The notes: generated by a model from the sequence alone, not told the origin. Positions 1 to 8,965 are shown, counted from the first letter of the stretch. The stretch: DNA of 64,000 nt from Cupriavidus cauae (GCF_008632125.1 NZ_VWRN01000035.1:224938-288937); one strand, 5' to 3'. Numbers and translations are program-made.

Positions 1-1
1 C

Positions 2-589
2 AGCGGCAAGTATTTCTGCAGCGGCTTCGATATCGGCAAGCTGGCCGCGGGTCAGCGCGGCGCCGGGTTCGAGCCGCTGGTCAATGCGCTGGAAGATTGC
101 CGCCCCGTGACGATTGCCGAGATTCACGGCGGGGTCTACGGCGGCGGCACCGATCTCGCGCTGGCATGCGACTTCCGCATCGGGACACTCGCCACCGAGA
201 TGTTCATGCCGGCCGCTCGGCTGGGCCTGCATTTCTATCAGGGCGGCATGGAGCGCTATGTCTCGCGGCTGGGTTTGAATGCCGCCAAGCATCTGTTCCT
301 GACGGCCGAGAAGATCGATGCCGAGGCGATGTTCCGTTGTGGCTTCCTGACCGAATTGCTGCCGGCTTCGGCGCTGCGCGAACGCGTCGAGCAACTGTCG
401 TCCACCATCGCGTCGCTGGCGCCGATTTCGGTGTTCGGCATGAAGAAGCATCTGAATGCGATTGCGCGCGGCGTGCTGGACGTCGAAGCATTGGCCGCCG
501 ATATGCAGCGCTCGGTGCAATCGGAGGACATCAAGGAGGGGGCCATCGCCTGGAAGGAAAAGCGGGTGCCGAGGTTTGTCGGGCGATAG
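2..589 (+). CDS. Enoyl-CoA hydratase/isomerase family protein (5' end cut off)
   Basis: The frame is open from the first base of the window, so the N-terminus lies outside. The remaining 195 residues carry crotonase-fold hallmarks: FCSGFDIG near the visible start (first oxyanion-hole segment) and HGGVYGGGTDLALACD (second oxyanion-hole loop and central helix). The family hydrates or isomerises acyl-CoA thioesters in the cytoplasm. The acidic catalytic residues of true enoyl-CoA hydratase are not obvious, so the exact reaction is open (hydratase, isomerase or another crotonase). It ends about 100 bp before the convergent LysR gene. Confidence 0.88.
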   Translation, partial: SGKYFCSGFDIGKLAAGQRGAGFEPLVNALEDCRPVTIAEIHGGVYGGGTDLALACDFRIGTLATEMFMPAARLGLHFYQGGMERYVSRLGLNAAKHLFLTAEKIDAEAMFRCGFLTELLPASALRERVEQLSSTIASLAPISVFGMKKHLNAIARGVLDVEALAADMQRSVQSEDIKEGAIAWKEKRVPRFVGR

Positions 590-686
590 TACGGTCGGCG
601 GCCAGGCCGGTAGGCCCGTAGGCCGTCAAGTTCGTCGGGGCGCCAGGTCGTCAGATCGTCGGATCTTCAGCGCGCCGCCTCCGATC

Positions 687-1715
687 TCAAGCCGCCATTT
701 GGCGTTCCAGCGTTTTCGCGTTGAATCCCGTCAGGCAATCGAGATCCAGCGCGCGGATCTGATCGGTCATGAAGTCGATAAAGACGCGAATGCGGGTGGG
801 CAGGTGCTGGCGGCTGAGATAGCAGATAAAGTGGCCGCGATCGTCCGGTGCGTGCCGGGCCAGCGCCACGACGAGCTCGTTGGCCGCAATGTGATCGCAG
901 ATCTGGTATCCCGCCATTTGCGCGATGCCCCATCCCTGCAGCACCGCTTCGAGCACCAGGTCGGCGTCGTTGAAGGTCAGCCGGGCCGTGGGCATGTATT
1001 TGCGCACGGCGCCATCGACCTTGAATTCCCATTCGAATATCCGCCCGCTGGCAAAGCGGAAATTGATGCAATCGTGCTCGGCGAGTTGTTCCAGCGTCTG
1101 CGGCAATCCGTGCGCGGCCACATAAGCGGGCGATGCGCACAACGCCATCTGCATGGGAATCAGCCGCTTGGCGATGATGCTCGAATCTTCGATGCGACCG
1201 TTGCGGAATGCCACGTCAATTTGCTCGGAGGCGAAGTCGGTGGGCCGGTCGTCGAGCAGCAGGTCGATGGCGATATCCGGATAGGCCTTCATGAAGCGTT
1301 CCAGCAGCGGCGCGACGATCTTCCTGCCGAAGCCGACCGTCGAGCTGATGCGGATCAGGCCGCGCGGCGGACCTTCCCGGAGCTCCAGCATGTCGTTCAT
1401 CGCCTCGACGATATGCGTCACGCCCTGGTGGCAGTTTTCGAAGAAACGCTGACCTTCGCGCGTCAGCTGCGTGGTGCGCGTGGTACGGAGGAACAGCCGC
1501 GTACTGAGCTGGGTCTCCAGCTTCTGCACGTTGCGGCTGACCGCGGAGCGGCCGATGCCAAGGCGCTCGCCGGCCTTGGCAAAGCTGCCCTCGCTGGCGA
1601 CGGCCATGAACGCCATGATGCCGGCATAGCTCGCCGCAAAGCTGGCGGAAAGCGCGTCGGCGCGATTGGGCAGGCTGAGGCGGAAGGCGCGTTCCGCTGT
1701 TTCCGGTTCGTTCAT
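687..1715 (-). CDS. LysR family transcriptional regulator
   Basis: The 342-residue protein has an N-terminal winged HTH (GSFAKAGERLGIGRSAVSRNVQKLE, here cited only as the region about residues 43-68) and a C-terminal LysR substrate-binding domain with the usual segments starting at GLIRIS. I prefer the ATG at 1715 because GGGAG lies about 7 nt upstream; an in-frame ATG at 1736 would add seven residues. It is transcribed divergently from the GlxA-type regulator at 2023, so the space between may contain its operator. The inducer is unknown. Confidence 0.9.
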   Translation of the reverse strand: MNEPETAERAFRLSLPNRADALSASFAASYAGIMAFMAVASEGSFAKAGERLGIGRSAVSRNVQKLETQLSTRLFLRTTRTTQLTREGQRFFENCHQGVTHIVEAMNDMLELREGPPRGLIRISSTVGFGRKIVAPLLERFMKAYPDIAIDLLLDDRPTDFASEQIDVAFRNGRIEDSSIIAKRLIPMQMALCASPAYVAAHGLPQTLEQLAEHDCINFRFASGRIFEWEFKVDGAVRKYMPTARLTFNDADLVLEAVLQGWGIAQMAGYQICDHIAANELVVALARHAPDDRGHFICYLSRQHLPTRIRVFIDFMTDQIRALDLDCLTGFNAKTLERQMAA

Positions 1716-2022
1716 TTCAGCACTCCCTGAATGCATCGCCGCAAGAAATGAGGCGTGCCTGGATGCTAATCAGGCGCCGGTGTACGGTAAATGACAGCGT
1801 TCCCTGATTTTCTGCCAGGCTGCCATCGGGTTTCCGCGCGCTTTGCCATGTGCGATCGAGATTGGTGCAGAAATGGAAACGGCGTCGCATTGCCGCATTG
1901 CCGCATGGGGCGCCGCATGGATACGCTGCTCGCACGCCCTTGCATGTCGTTGCACACGCTTGCGCGCGCTTGCACGCCATCGCCGGCACGACATAACATC
2001 CGGTGTCCTCTTCTCGGCTGCC
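1716..2022. promoter_or_regulatory. Divergent intergenic region between LysR and GlxA regulators
   Basis: This 307-bp space separates two divergent regulator genes and must hold both promoters. It contains a run of imperfect repeats (cattgccg and gcttgcac type words, about 1885-1985) that depress sequence complexity. I see no clear -35/-10 pair. A plus-strand frame stays open from 1843 into the GlxA gene, but its residues look non-coding (Cys/Arg/His-rich), so I do not extend the gene. Confidence 0.45.
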
Positions 2023-3039
2023 ATGGAATTGAATCCCTCGCCCTCCGCCTCCGCGCCCATTGAACCCATGCCGCGCAATGTCGTGTTCGTGCTGTATCCC
2101 GAGGTCAGCCTGCTCGATTTCGCCGGCCCGCAGACGGTGTTCTGGGCCGCATCCCATTACGCCCACGAGCGCGGCATGCCGGGCTATCGCTGCCATGTCG
2201 CCAGCGAGTCCGGCGGGGCGGTCGCGGCGGTGGAGGGCACGGCGATGCAGACCGTGGCGCTCGATACCCTGGACCTGCGCGAGGTCGACACCGTGATCGT
2301 GCCGGGCTCGCCGTACATTCTCCAGGTCGCCATCGACTCCGGATCGCTGATCGAATGGCTGGGCATGGCCTCCGCCAGGGTCCGTCGCACGGCCTCTGTC
2401 TGCAGCGGGGCGTTCCTGCTGGCCCACGCCGGGCTGCTCGATGGCAAGCGGGCCACCACGCATTGGGCGATGCTGCAGCGGTTTCACGAGATGTTCCCGA
2501 CGGTCGACCTGGATGCCGATGCGATCTTCGTGCAGCAGCAGAATCTGTGGACCTCGGCCGGCGTCACCACCGGCATCGATCTGGCGCTCGCCATGGTGGA
2601 GGCCGATTGCGGCCACGAGGTCGCCCTCAATGTCGCCAAGGAACTCGCGGTCTATATGAAGCGCCCAGGCGCACAGCCACAGCTCAGCGAGATCCTGATC
2701 ACGCAGAGCCGCCAGGTACCGCTGTTCGAGACGCTGCATTTGTGGATCGTCCAGAATCTGTCCCGCGAAGACCTGTCCGTCGAGCAACTGGCCGATCGCG
2801 TCGGCATGAGTCCGCGCAACTTCGCGCGGGTCTACAAGGAAAAGACCGGACGCACGCCCGCCAAGGGGGTCGAGCACTTCCGCATGGAAGCAGCGCGCGG
2901 CCTGCTGCAGGACATGGACAAGCCGGTCGACCAGATCGCGCGCGAATGCGGCTTCGGCAGCGAGGAGCGCATGCGGGTCGCCTTCCAGAGGCACTTCGGG
3001 CTCTCGCCCAGCGAATACCGGCTGCGGGTCAATCGCTGA
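2023..3039 (+). CDS. GlxA family transcriptional regulator (DJ-1/PfpI + AraC HTH)
   Basis: The 338-residue protein combines a DJ-1/PfpI-like amidase domain (about residues 15-190, with the nucleophile-elbow segment SVCSGAFLLA) with a C-terminal AraC-type double HTH (about 235-335; LADRVGMSPRNFARVYKEKTG then IARECGFGSEERMRVAFQRH). The layout is that of GlxA/FtrA regulators, in which the amidase-like domain usually senses a ligand. The ATG at 2023 is chosen because upstream residues look non-coding; the ATG at 2068 just before the first beta strand is possible. It lies directly upstream of, and in the same direction as, the 3255-5578 redox cluster, so it is a good candidate to control it. Confidence 0.9.
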   Translation: MELNPSPSASAPIEPMPRNVVFVLYPEVSLLDFAGPQTVFWAASHYAHERGMPGYRCHVASESGGAVAAVEGTAMQTVALDTLDLREVDTVIVPGSPYILQVAIDSGSLIEWLGMASARVRRTASVCSGAFLLAHAGLLDGKRATTHWAMLQRFHEMFPTVDLDADAIFVQQQNLWTSAGVTTGIDLALAMVEADCGHEVALNVAKELAVYMKRPGAQPQLSEILITQSRQVPLFETLHLWIVQNLSREDLSVEQLADRVGMSPRNFARVYKEKTGRTPAKGVEHFRMEAARGLLQDMDKPVDQIARECGFGSEERMRVAFQRHFGLSPSEYRLRVNR

Positions 3040-3127
3040 TCCGCGCATCGCCTTCGAGCCATCCTGCGATTTCCGTCCCGCGTCCCGCCGCCGCGACAGG
3101 CAGTGCGGTCGGGATGCCTGCTGCCCG

Positions 3128-3201
3128 CGCGATTGGTGCCAAACGGGAAACACCGTGGTCCGCGCTTCGGTCTGGTGCTCAACTCCCGCGACCCCTAGCA
3201 T
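3128..3201 (+). promoter_or_regulatory. Promoter/operator copy 1, upstream of the NAD(P)-binding protein gene
   Basis: CGCGATTGGTGCC begins at 3128 and is followed by an AACGGGAAACACCGTG-type stretch. A nearly identical block starts at 4533. A -10-like TAGCAT lies at 3196, 64 bp downstream of the shared ATTGG, against 65 bp to TACGAT in the second copy. A second TGGTGC half-site occurs at 3173, about 39 bp from the first, giving direct repeats as expected for an AraC-type activator. Binding by the adjacent GlxA-type regulator is inference. Confidence 0.5.
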
Positions 3202-3254
3202 GAGGTGGAGCTGTTCCATTTCCACTCACTCCACACACAGCAGGGAGACGCATC

Positions 3255-4007
3255 ATGAAGATCGTTGTCATTGGCGGGACCGGCCTGATCGGCAAGAAGG
3301 TCGTGGCGAGACTGTCGGCGCAGGGCCATGACGTGATTGCCGCCGCACCGCAGACCGGCGTCAACGCGCTGACCGGCGAAGGCCTGGCGGAGGCCCTGGC
3401 GGGCGCGAAGGTGGTAGTCGATCTCGCCAATTCGCCGTCGTTCGAGGACGCGGCGGTCCTGCATTTCTTCGAGACCTCGGGGCGTAATCTCGCCGTTGCC
3501 GAGAAGGAAGCGGGCGTGGCGCACCACGTCGCGCTGTCGGTGGTGGGCACCGACAAGCTGCAGCAGAGCGGCTACTTCCGCGCCAAGATCGCGCAGGAGG
3601 CGCTGATCCGCCAGTCCGGCGTGCCTTACACGATCGTCCGCTCGACCCAGTTCATGGAGTTTCTCGGCGGCATCGTGCAATCCGCGGCGCAGGGCGACGC
3701 GATCCGGCTGTCGTCGGCGCTGATCCAGCCGATTTCGTCGGACGACGTCGCGCAGGCCGTGGCCGAGCGCGCGCTGGCCGCGCCGGCGAACGGCATCGTC
3801 GAGATTGCCGGTCCGGAGCAGTTCAAGATGAGCGACCTCGTGCAGCGCTATCTGAAGGCGATCGGCGATGCACGGACCGTGCAGGTCGATCCCGCCGCGC
3901 GCTACTTCGGCGCCGAGCTGCAGACGGGCACGCTGGTGCCGGAGGGCGAAGCGCATCTCGGACGCGTGGGCTTCGAAGACTGGATGCGCCAATCTCGAGC
4001 CCACTAG
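3255..4007 (+). CDS. NAD(P)-binding Rossmann protein, NmrA-like SDR
   Basis: The 250-residue protein opens with a beta-alpha-beta nucleotide-binding motif (VIGGTGLIGKKV, residues 5-16). It has the atypical SDR/NmrA pattern, with YFRAK in place of the classical YxxxK and PYTIVRSTQFMEF later, and no obvious membrane segment. Such proteins act as NAD(P)-dependent reductases or redox sensors. AGGGAG lies upstream of the ATG. It is followed after 13 nt by the Ohr gene, so the two are probably cotranscribed. The substrate cannot be read from sequence. Confidence 0.85.
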   Translation: MKIVVIGGTGLIGKKVVARLSAQGHDVIAAAPQTGVNALTGEGLAEALAGAKVVVDLANSPSFEDAAVLHFFETSGRNLAVAEKEAGVAHHVALSVVGTDKLQQSGYFRAKIAQEALIRQSGVPYTIVRSTQFMEFLGGIVQSAAQGDAIRLSSALIQPISSDDVAQAVAERALAAPANGIVEIAGPEQFKMSDLVQRYLKAIGDARTVQVDPAARYFGAELQTGTLVPEGEAHLGRVGFEDWMRQSRAH

Positions 4008-4020
4008 GCGCGGCGGCCCG

Positions 4021-4521
4021 ATGGAAAACAAGGGGCTCAAACCGCCACCGCTGACGCTGCTCGACCGATATCGCGGACGCGACTTTGCCACGCTGTACAC
4101 GACCACCGTGACGGTATCGGGAGGCGAGTCCGGGCACGGCCGCGCCTCCGGTATCGCGCGGTCCGATGACGGCAACCTGCATCTCGAACTGAGGTTGCCG
4201 GCGGCGCTCGGCGGCCCGGGCGGCGGCACCAATCCCGAGCAACTCTTTGCCGCTGGCTTCGCGGCGTGCTTCCACGGGGCCTTGAGCCTGCTGGCGCAGC
4301 GCGAGCAGATCGATGTCCCCACGATGACGGTCGCGGCCAAGGTCTCGTTCGGCCGCGATCCCAGCGACGGCGGCTACGCCTTGATTGCCGAGATCCATAT
4401 CCGCATGCCGGGGGTCGACAAGCCGGTCGCCGAAGAACTCGTTCGCCATACCGAGCGCTTCTGTCCCTACGCCAAGATGGCGCGCGAAGGCATTCGCACC
4501 GTCATTACCGTGTCGGTTTGA
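4021..4521 (+). CDS. Ohr/OsmC family organic hydroperoxide resistance protein
   Basis: The 166-residue protein has the Ohr/OsmC pair of redox cysteines: C83 in AACFHGAL and C148 in RFCPYAKM. Such enzymes reduce organic hydroperoxides using lipoylated or thiol donors. The N-terminus LYTTTVTVSGG and central GGTNPEQLFAAGFAACF are typical of Ohr. The frame is open further upstream, but the ATG at 4021 gives the normal family length and starts just after the preceding gene. The neighbours (AhpD-like and NAD(P)-binding proteins) fit a peroxide-stress role. Confidence 0.9.
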   Translation: MENKGLKPPPLTLLDRYRGRDFATLYTTTVTVSGGESGHGRASGIARSDDGNLHLELRLPAALGGPGGGTNPEQLFAAGFAACFHGALSLLAQREQIDVPTMTVAAKVSFGRDPSDGGYALIAEIHIRMPGVDKPVAEELVRHTERFCPYAKMAREGIRTVITVSV

Positions 4522-4532
4522 GAACGGGAATC

Positions 4533-4607
4533 CGCGATTGGTGCCGAAGCGGCAACAGCGTGCGCACCTTGGCGGTACTACCGGGGTAACGGCCCCAACC
4601 CTACGAT
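4533..4607 (+). promoter_or_regulatory. Promoter/operator copy 2, upstream of the AhpD-like gene
   Basis: CGCGATTGGTGCC at 4533 repeats the block at 3128 exactly over 13 bp and imperfectly for about 17 bp more. A -10-like TACGAT sits at 4602, almost the same distance away as in copy 1. This suggests that the two transcription units of the cluster answer to the same DNA-binding protein. Confidence 0.5.
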
Positions 4608-4686
4608 GCCATCCAAGCCGAGCCGCATCGATTCGCGATGCGGCCTCGGTGAAGACAACACTGATTTCCGCTCACCAGGAGCCACC

Positions 4687-5166
4687 ATGACCCAACGCCT
4701 CAACTATTTCCAGCAATCGCCGGAACTGTCCAGGAAGCTGATCGAACTCGGCACGATGTTCCAGAAGACGACGATCGAGCCCCATATCCGCGAACTCGTC
4801 GAGATCCGCACGTCGCAGCTCAACGGCTGCGGCTTCTGCGTCGACATGCACATCAAGATGGCGAAGATCCACGGCGAGCGCGAACTGCGCCTGCATCATC
4901 TGGCCGTCTGGCGCGAATCGACGCTGTTCTCGCCGCGCGAGCGCGCCGCGCTGGCGTGGGCCGAGGTGCTGACCCATATCCCGGCCCACGGCGTGCCCGA
5001 CGACATCTACGAACGCGTGCGGACCCAGTACAGCGAGAAGGAGCTGTCGGACCTGACCTTCCTGGTCGGCACGATCAATTCCTGGAACCGCCTGAACGTC
5101 GCGTTCCGCACCGTGCCGGGCTCGTCCGACAAGGCGTTCGGCCTCGACAAGGCCAACCTGGAGTAA
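4687..5166 (+). CDS. Carboxymuconolactone decarboxylase / AhpD-like protein
   Basis: The 159-residue all-helical protein carries the AhpD-type redox motif GCGFCVDMH (CxxC followed by His), preceded by ELVEIRTSQLN. AhpD-like members are peroxidase-system disulfide reductases; others are decarboxylases that lack the Cys pair. The intact CxxC argues for the redox type. Start ATG 4687 has AGGAG about 7 nt upstream. The cupin gene follows after only 4 nt. Confidence 0.88.
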   Translation: MTQRLNYFQQSPELSRKLIELGTMFQKTTIEPHIRELVEIRTSQLNGCGFCVDMHIKMAKIHGERELRLHHLAVWRESTLFSPRERAALAWAEVLTHIPAHGVPDDIYERVRTQYSEKELSDLTFLVGTINSWNRLNVAFRTVPGSSDKAFGLDKANLE

Positions 5167-5170
5167 TGCG

Positions 5171-5578
5171 ATGAAGCCAGTCACTGCTTTTGCCGCAACG
5201 CTGCTGCTGTCCTCCATGATGATGGGGCAGCCCGCCACCGCGGCCGGAGAAGGCGTCTCGGTCAAGCCGCTGCTGACGCAGCCGTTGCCCGAGTACCCCG
5301 GCAAGGAAGTCGAGATGATCGTCGTCGACTACGCGCCGGGCGGCGCCGATCCCGTGCATCGCCATGACGCACACGGCTTCGTCTATGTGCTGGAGGGCAG
5401 CATCGTGATGGGCGTCAAGGGCGGCAAGGAGGTCACGCTCAAGGCCGGCGACACCTTCCACGAGGGCCCGAACGACATCCACACCGTCGGGCGCAACGCC
5501 AGCAAGACGCAGCCGGCCAAGTTCGTGGTGTTCCTGATCAAGAAGCAGGGCGCGCCGATTCTGACGCCGGTGAAGTAG
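5171..5578 (+). CDS. Secreted cupin-domain protein
   Basis: The 135-residue protein starts with a signal peptide (MKPVTAFAATLLLSSMM, cleavage likely after PATAA near residue 26) and continues with one small cupin barrel: a PVHRHDAHGFVYVLEGSI metal-binding motif 1, and GDTFHEGPNDIHTVGRN as motif 2. A periplasmic location is predicted. It starts 4 nt after the AhpD-like gene, so they are probably translated together. The ligand or reaction is unknown. Confidence 0.85.
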   Translation: MKPVTAFAATLLLSSMMMGQPATAAGEGVSVKPLLTQPLPEYPGKEVEMIVVDYAPGGADPVHRHDAHGFVYVLEGSIVMGVKGGKEVTLKAGDTFHEGPNDIHTVGRNASKTQPAKFVVFLIKKQGAPILTPVK

Positions 5579-5622
5579 TTCGCGCGCATATCGACATACG
5601 TTTTGCTTCGTTCTCCTGGCGG

Positions 5623-5653
5623 AATGGGACCCATACCATTGTCTGGTCCCATT
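5623..5653. promoter_or_regulatory. Inverted repeat upstream of the dioxygenase gene, probable operator
   Basis: AATGGGACC (5623-5631) and GGTCCCATT (5645-5653) form a perfect inverted repeat separated by 13 bp, ending 17 bp before the dioxygenase ATG. No T-run follows, so a terminator for the cupin gene is less likely than a repressor or activator site for the dioxygenase/ABC operon. Confidence 0.5.
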
Positions 5654-5670
5654 CATGCCACGGAGAAGCG

Positions 5671-6600
5671 ATGAGCGCCGTCATCCAGGATCGTCCTGCC
5701 ATCACGTCCAGCGAGCTGGACATCGTTCCGGTTTCGCCCCGCATCGGGGCCGAAGTGCGCGGATTGCGCCTGTCCGGCTCGCTCGACCCGAGCACGCTGG
5801 AGGCGCTGAAGGCCGCCTTGCTGCGGCATCGCGTGCTGTTCCTGCGCGGGCAGCAGCATCTGGACGACGCCACGCACCAGGCGTTCGGCCGGCTGTGGGG
5901 CGAGATCGAATCGCACCCCACCGTGCCCGCGCCCGACGGCACCACCTTCCTCGAACTCGACTCGCGCCATGGCGGCCGCGCCGATTCCTGGCATACCGAC
6001 GTGACCTTCAAGGTCGCGCCGCCCAAGGTCTGCATCCTGCGGGCCGTGGTTTTGCCGCCGGTAGGCGGCGATACCGTGTGGGCCAACACGGTGGCCGCCT
6101 ATGACGCGCTGCCGGAAGAACTGAAGGCGATCGCCGATCGTCTGTGGGCCGTCCACGGCAACGACTTCGACTACGCCGAGACTCGCGTCGACCACGGCGC
6201 GAGCGAGCAGGAGGCGGAGGGGCGCAAGAAGTATCGTGCCGTCTTCACGCGCACGGTCATCGAGGCCGAGCATCCCGTCGTGCGGGTCCACCCGGAAACC
6301 GGCGAGCGCGCGCTGCTGCTGGGCCATTTCATCAAGCGGCTGTCGCGGCTTTCCACCAGCGAATCCCGCCATCTGCTCGAGGTGCTGCAACAGCGCGTGG
6401 TCCGGCTGGAGAACACCGTGCGCTGGCGCTGGTCGCCCGGCGACGTGGCGATCTGGGACAACCGCGCCACGCAGCACTATGCGCTCAACGATTACGGCGA
6501 CCAGCACCGCGTGGTGCGGCGCGTGACCGTCAGCGGCGACGTGCCGGTCGGGGTCGACGGCCGCAGCAGTGTCGACCTGACTGCCGCCGCGCAGCAGTGA
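5671..6600 (+). CDS. TauD/TfdA family Fe(II)/2-oxoglutarate dioxygenase
   Basis: The 309-residue protein has the facial triad of this family: H108 and D110 in SWHTDVTF, distal H269 in ATQHYALNDY, and an Arg after it (QHRVVRR) to hold 2-oxoglutarate. Known members hydroxylate taurine, alkyl sulfates or aryloxyalkanoates, releasing sulfite, sulfate or phenol. The gene heads a run that continues into a sugar-type ABC importer, so the importer probably supplies its substrate. That substrate is not deducible; a TauABC-type sulfonate importer is absent here. Confidence 0.9.
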   Translation: MSAVIQDRPAITSSELDIVPVSPRIGAEVRGLRLSGSLDPSTLEALKAALLRHRVLFLRGQQHLDDATHQAFGRLWGEIESHPTVPAPDGTTFLELDSRHGGRADSWHTDVTFKVAPPKVCILRAVVLPPVGGDTVWANTVAAYDALPEELKAIADRLWAVHGNDFDYAETRVDHGASEQEAEGRKKYRAVFTRTVIEAEHPVVRVHPETGERALLLGHFIKRLSRLSTSESRHLLEVLQQRVVRLENTVRWRWSPGDVAIWDNRATQHYALNDYGDQHRVVRRVTVSGDVPVGVDGRSSVDLTAAAQQ

Positions 6601-6626
6601 TTCATGCCAATGCATCAGGACATGAC

Positions 6627-8033
6627 ATGACCACTGCAATCGAGTCTGACGATTCCGCCACTGCGCCTGTCTTGCGCACCGACCACCGGCCGTCGACGGC
6701 GCCTGACATCGGCCGCCGCCGCGTGCTGCGCGCCGGCGCGGCACTGGGTGCCGGTGCCGTGCTTGGGGCGCCGGCATTCGCGCAAGGCGCGAAGAAGTAC
6801 GCCGGCGTCGTGCTCAACGTTTCCGCATTCAGCGCGCCATACCAGAAGCTGCTGCGGCAATGGCTGCCCGAGTTCGAGGCGCAGACCGGCATCAAGGTCA
6901 ACTTCGACACGCCGTCGTTTCCGGTCTACAACCAGCGCGTCGATCTGGAACTGTCGACCAAGGGCTCGGGCTTCGACGTGGTGAACGTGACGTTCATCTA
7001 TTCGAGCCGCTGGATCCAATCGGGTTGGCTGACGCCGCTCGACGATTTCATCAAGGATCCCGGCCGCACGCCAGCCGACTTCGATATCAACGATTTCCTG
7101 CCCGGCGCCCGCGCGCCCGAGACGGGCCGCGATGGCAAGCTCTACGGCGTGCCGTGGACCGCCGAGGTGACCATCAGCGCCTCGTCGCGCTTCGATCTGG
7201 TGAGGGCAGCGGGACTCGCCTATCCGGATACCACCGACGATCTGGTCAGGACGCTGAAAGCCGTCAATCGCAAGGAGCGCGTCGCCGGCTTCGTCACCGA
7301 CAACCACTACGGCTGGACCTTTCCGCCGTATCTGCATGCCTTTGGCGGCGACGTCTTCCGCAAGGCGCCGGACGACCTGTATCCCACACTGGATACACCG
7401 GAGGCGATTGCCGCGGCCGATTATTTCGCGCGCCTGCTGCGCGAGTTCGGCCCCGACGGCGCCGTCTCGTATACGCCGGACCAGGCCGTGCAGGCGCTCA
7501 AGGCGGGCCGCAGCAATTTCAGCACGCTGGGCCAGATATATCTGTCGCAGGTAGGCGATCCTGCCTCGAGCAAGGCCGCGCAAACGGCCGCGTGGGGCCT
7601 GGTGCCGAAGGGGCCGGCGGGCCGTTTCCCGGGGACGGCGGTGCACGGCTATGGCATACCGGTCGGCAGCAAGAACAAGGATGCGGCCTGGCAGTTCATC
7701 GTCTGGGCCACCTCGAAGACGATTACGCGGCGGGCGGTCGCCGCCGGCTATGGCTCGCCGTCGCGCCGCTCGGACATCGACGCCGACGTGTTCCGCAAGC
7801 GGCAGGTCGTCAACGGCTATGACATCGCGAAGCTGTGCACCGATTCCATCGAGCTGTCCGGCAAGCAGGGGCATATGAAATACCGCACCGTCTCGGTCTA
7901 TCCGCAGGTCGATCAGCAGCTGAACAAGGCGATCGAGCTGATCGTTTCCGGTCAGCAGAGTGCGGCCGGCGCGATGAAGCAGGCGCAGGCAGCGGCCATC
8001 GCCGAGCTCAAGCGGGCGGGTGTGGCGGTCTGA
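6627..8033 (+). CDS. ABC transporter substrate-binding protein (family 1 / CUT1-like), Tat signal
   Basis: The 468-residue protein has an N-terminal twin-arginine-like signal (DIGRRRVLRAGAALGAGA, cleavage near AFAQG) followed by a periplasmic binding protein of the sugar/UgpB type. The frame is open much further upstream, but ATG 6627 lies after the dioxygenase stop and places the signal correctly. Its stop overlaps the next ATG (TGATG). With the following two permeases and ATPase it forms a complete importer. Confidence 0.88.
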   Translation: MTTAIESDDSATAPVLRTDHRPSTAPDIGRRRVLRAGAALGAGAVLGAPAFAQGAKKYAGVVLNVSAFSAPYQKLLRQWLPEFEAQTGIKVNFDTPSFPVYNQRVDLELSTKGSGFDVVNVTFIYSSRWIQSGWLTPLDDFIKDPGRTPADFDINDFLPGARAPETGRDGKLYGVPWTAEVTISASSRFDLVRAAGLAYPDTTDDLVRTLKAVNRKERVAGFVTDNHYGWTFPPYLHAFGGDVFRKAPDDLYPTLDTPEAIAAADYFARLLREFGPDGAVSYTPDQAVQALKAGRSNFSTLGQIYLSQVGDPASSKAAQTAAWGLVPKGPAGRFPGTAVHGYGIPVGSKNKDAAWQFIVWATSKTITRRAVAAGYGSPSRRSDIDADVFRKRQVVNGYDIAKLCTDSIELSGKQGHMKYRTVSVYPQVDQQLNKAIELIVSGQQSAAGAMKQAQAAAIAELKRAGVAV

Positions 8034-8965
8034 TGGCGGGCTCCGTTTCGATCCGGCACGCCGCGTCGCCACGCGGCTGGGAAGCCGAACGGCGGCGCGC
8101 CTTCCTGTTCGGCCTCGCGCCTTCGCTGCTGATACTGGGCGCCATCACGCTCGTGCCCGCCGCGGCATTGCTGCTGATCAGCCTGACGCCGCTGAACCTG
8201 GTGGACCCGGCAGGGACGTTCCGCTTCGACGATCCCCTCGTCAACTACAGGCAACTGCTGGACGATCCACGCTTTATCGGCTCGTTGTGGGTGCAGGTGC
8301 GGCTGTCGCTGTCCAGCGTGACGTTGCAGCTCGCCCTGGGCCTGGCCATCGCACTGCTGCTGAACGCGAACTCCCGCGTGCTGGCGGCGATTCGCTCGGT
8401 CTTCCTGATCCCCATGGTGCTGCCCCCGATCGTCGTCGCGCTGATCTGGAAGATCCTGTACACGCCCGACGTCAGTCCGCTGCATCGCGCGCTGGAGCAG
8501 ATCGGCCTGCCGCTGCGATCGCTGATCGCCAATCCCGATACCGCGCTGTGGGCGATCAGCATTGCCGAGACCTGGCAGTGGTTCCCGTTCACGATGCTGA
8601 TGGTGCTGGCGGCATTGCAGATGATCCCCGACGAGCCGCTGGAAGCGGCGCGCATCGATGGCGCGAACCGCTGGCAGTTGTTCCGCTACATCGTGCTGCC
8701 CTATATCCGGCCGGTGCTGGTGGTGTGCGCGCTGTTCCGGTTGATCGACAGCTTCAAGGCGTTTCCGCTGATCTATGTGCTGACCAATGGCGGACCCGGC
8801 ACGGTAACGGAGGTCACCAATTTCTACGGCTTTATCCAGGCGTTCAATTTCTCGTATTGGGGTTATGCGAGCGCGATTGCCGTGGTGATGCTGCTGGCGG
8901 TGTTGGCCATCAGCTGGTCGATTAGCCGGTTCAAGGGGAGCGATGGGAATGAACGCCACGACTGA
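8033..8965 (+). CDS. ABC transporter permease, MalF/UgpA type
   Basis: The 310-residue membrane protein has about six transmembrane segments and the EAA loop (EPLEAARIDGANRWQLFRYI, about residues 202-221) that contacts the ATPase. It starts at the TGATG junction with the binding-protein gene and overlaps the next permease by 17 nt. The N-terminal cytoplasmic stretch followed by the FLFGLAPSLLILGAI helix is typical of the first permease of CUT1 importers. Confidence 0.9.
   Translation: MAGSVSIRHAASPRGWEAERRRAFLFGLAPSLLILGAITLVPAAALLLISLTPLNLVDPAGTFRFDDPLVNYRQLLDDPRFIGSLWVQVRLSLSSVTLQLALGLAIALLLNANSRVLAAIRSVFLIPMVLPPIVVALIWKILYTPDVSPLHRALEQIGLPLRSLIANPDTALWAISIAETWQWFPFTMLMVLAALQMIPDEPLEAARIDGANRWQLFRYIVLPYIRPVLVVCALFRLIDSFKAFPLIYVLTNGGPGTVTEVTNFYGFIQAFNFSYWGYASAIAVVMLLAVLAISWSISRFKGSDGNERHD

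Noticed and set aside
456..1730. Plus-strand frame across the LysR gene
   Set aside because: It is antisense to a clear LysR protein; the composition is that of a G+C-rich shadow.
1717..3225. Minus-strand frame of 502 codons across the GlxA-type gene
   Set aside because: It is antisense to a well-supported DJ-1/AraC regulator and has no domain.
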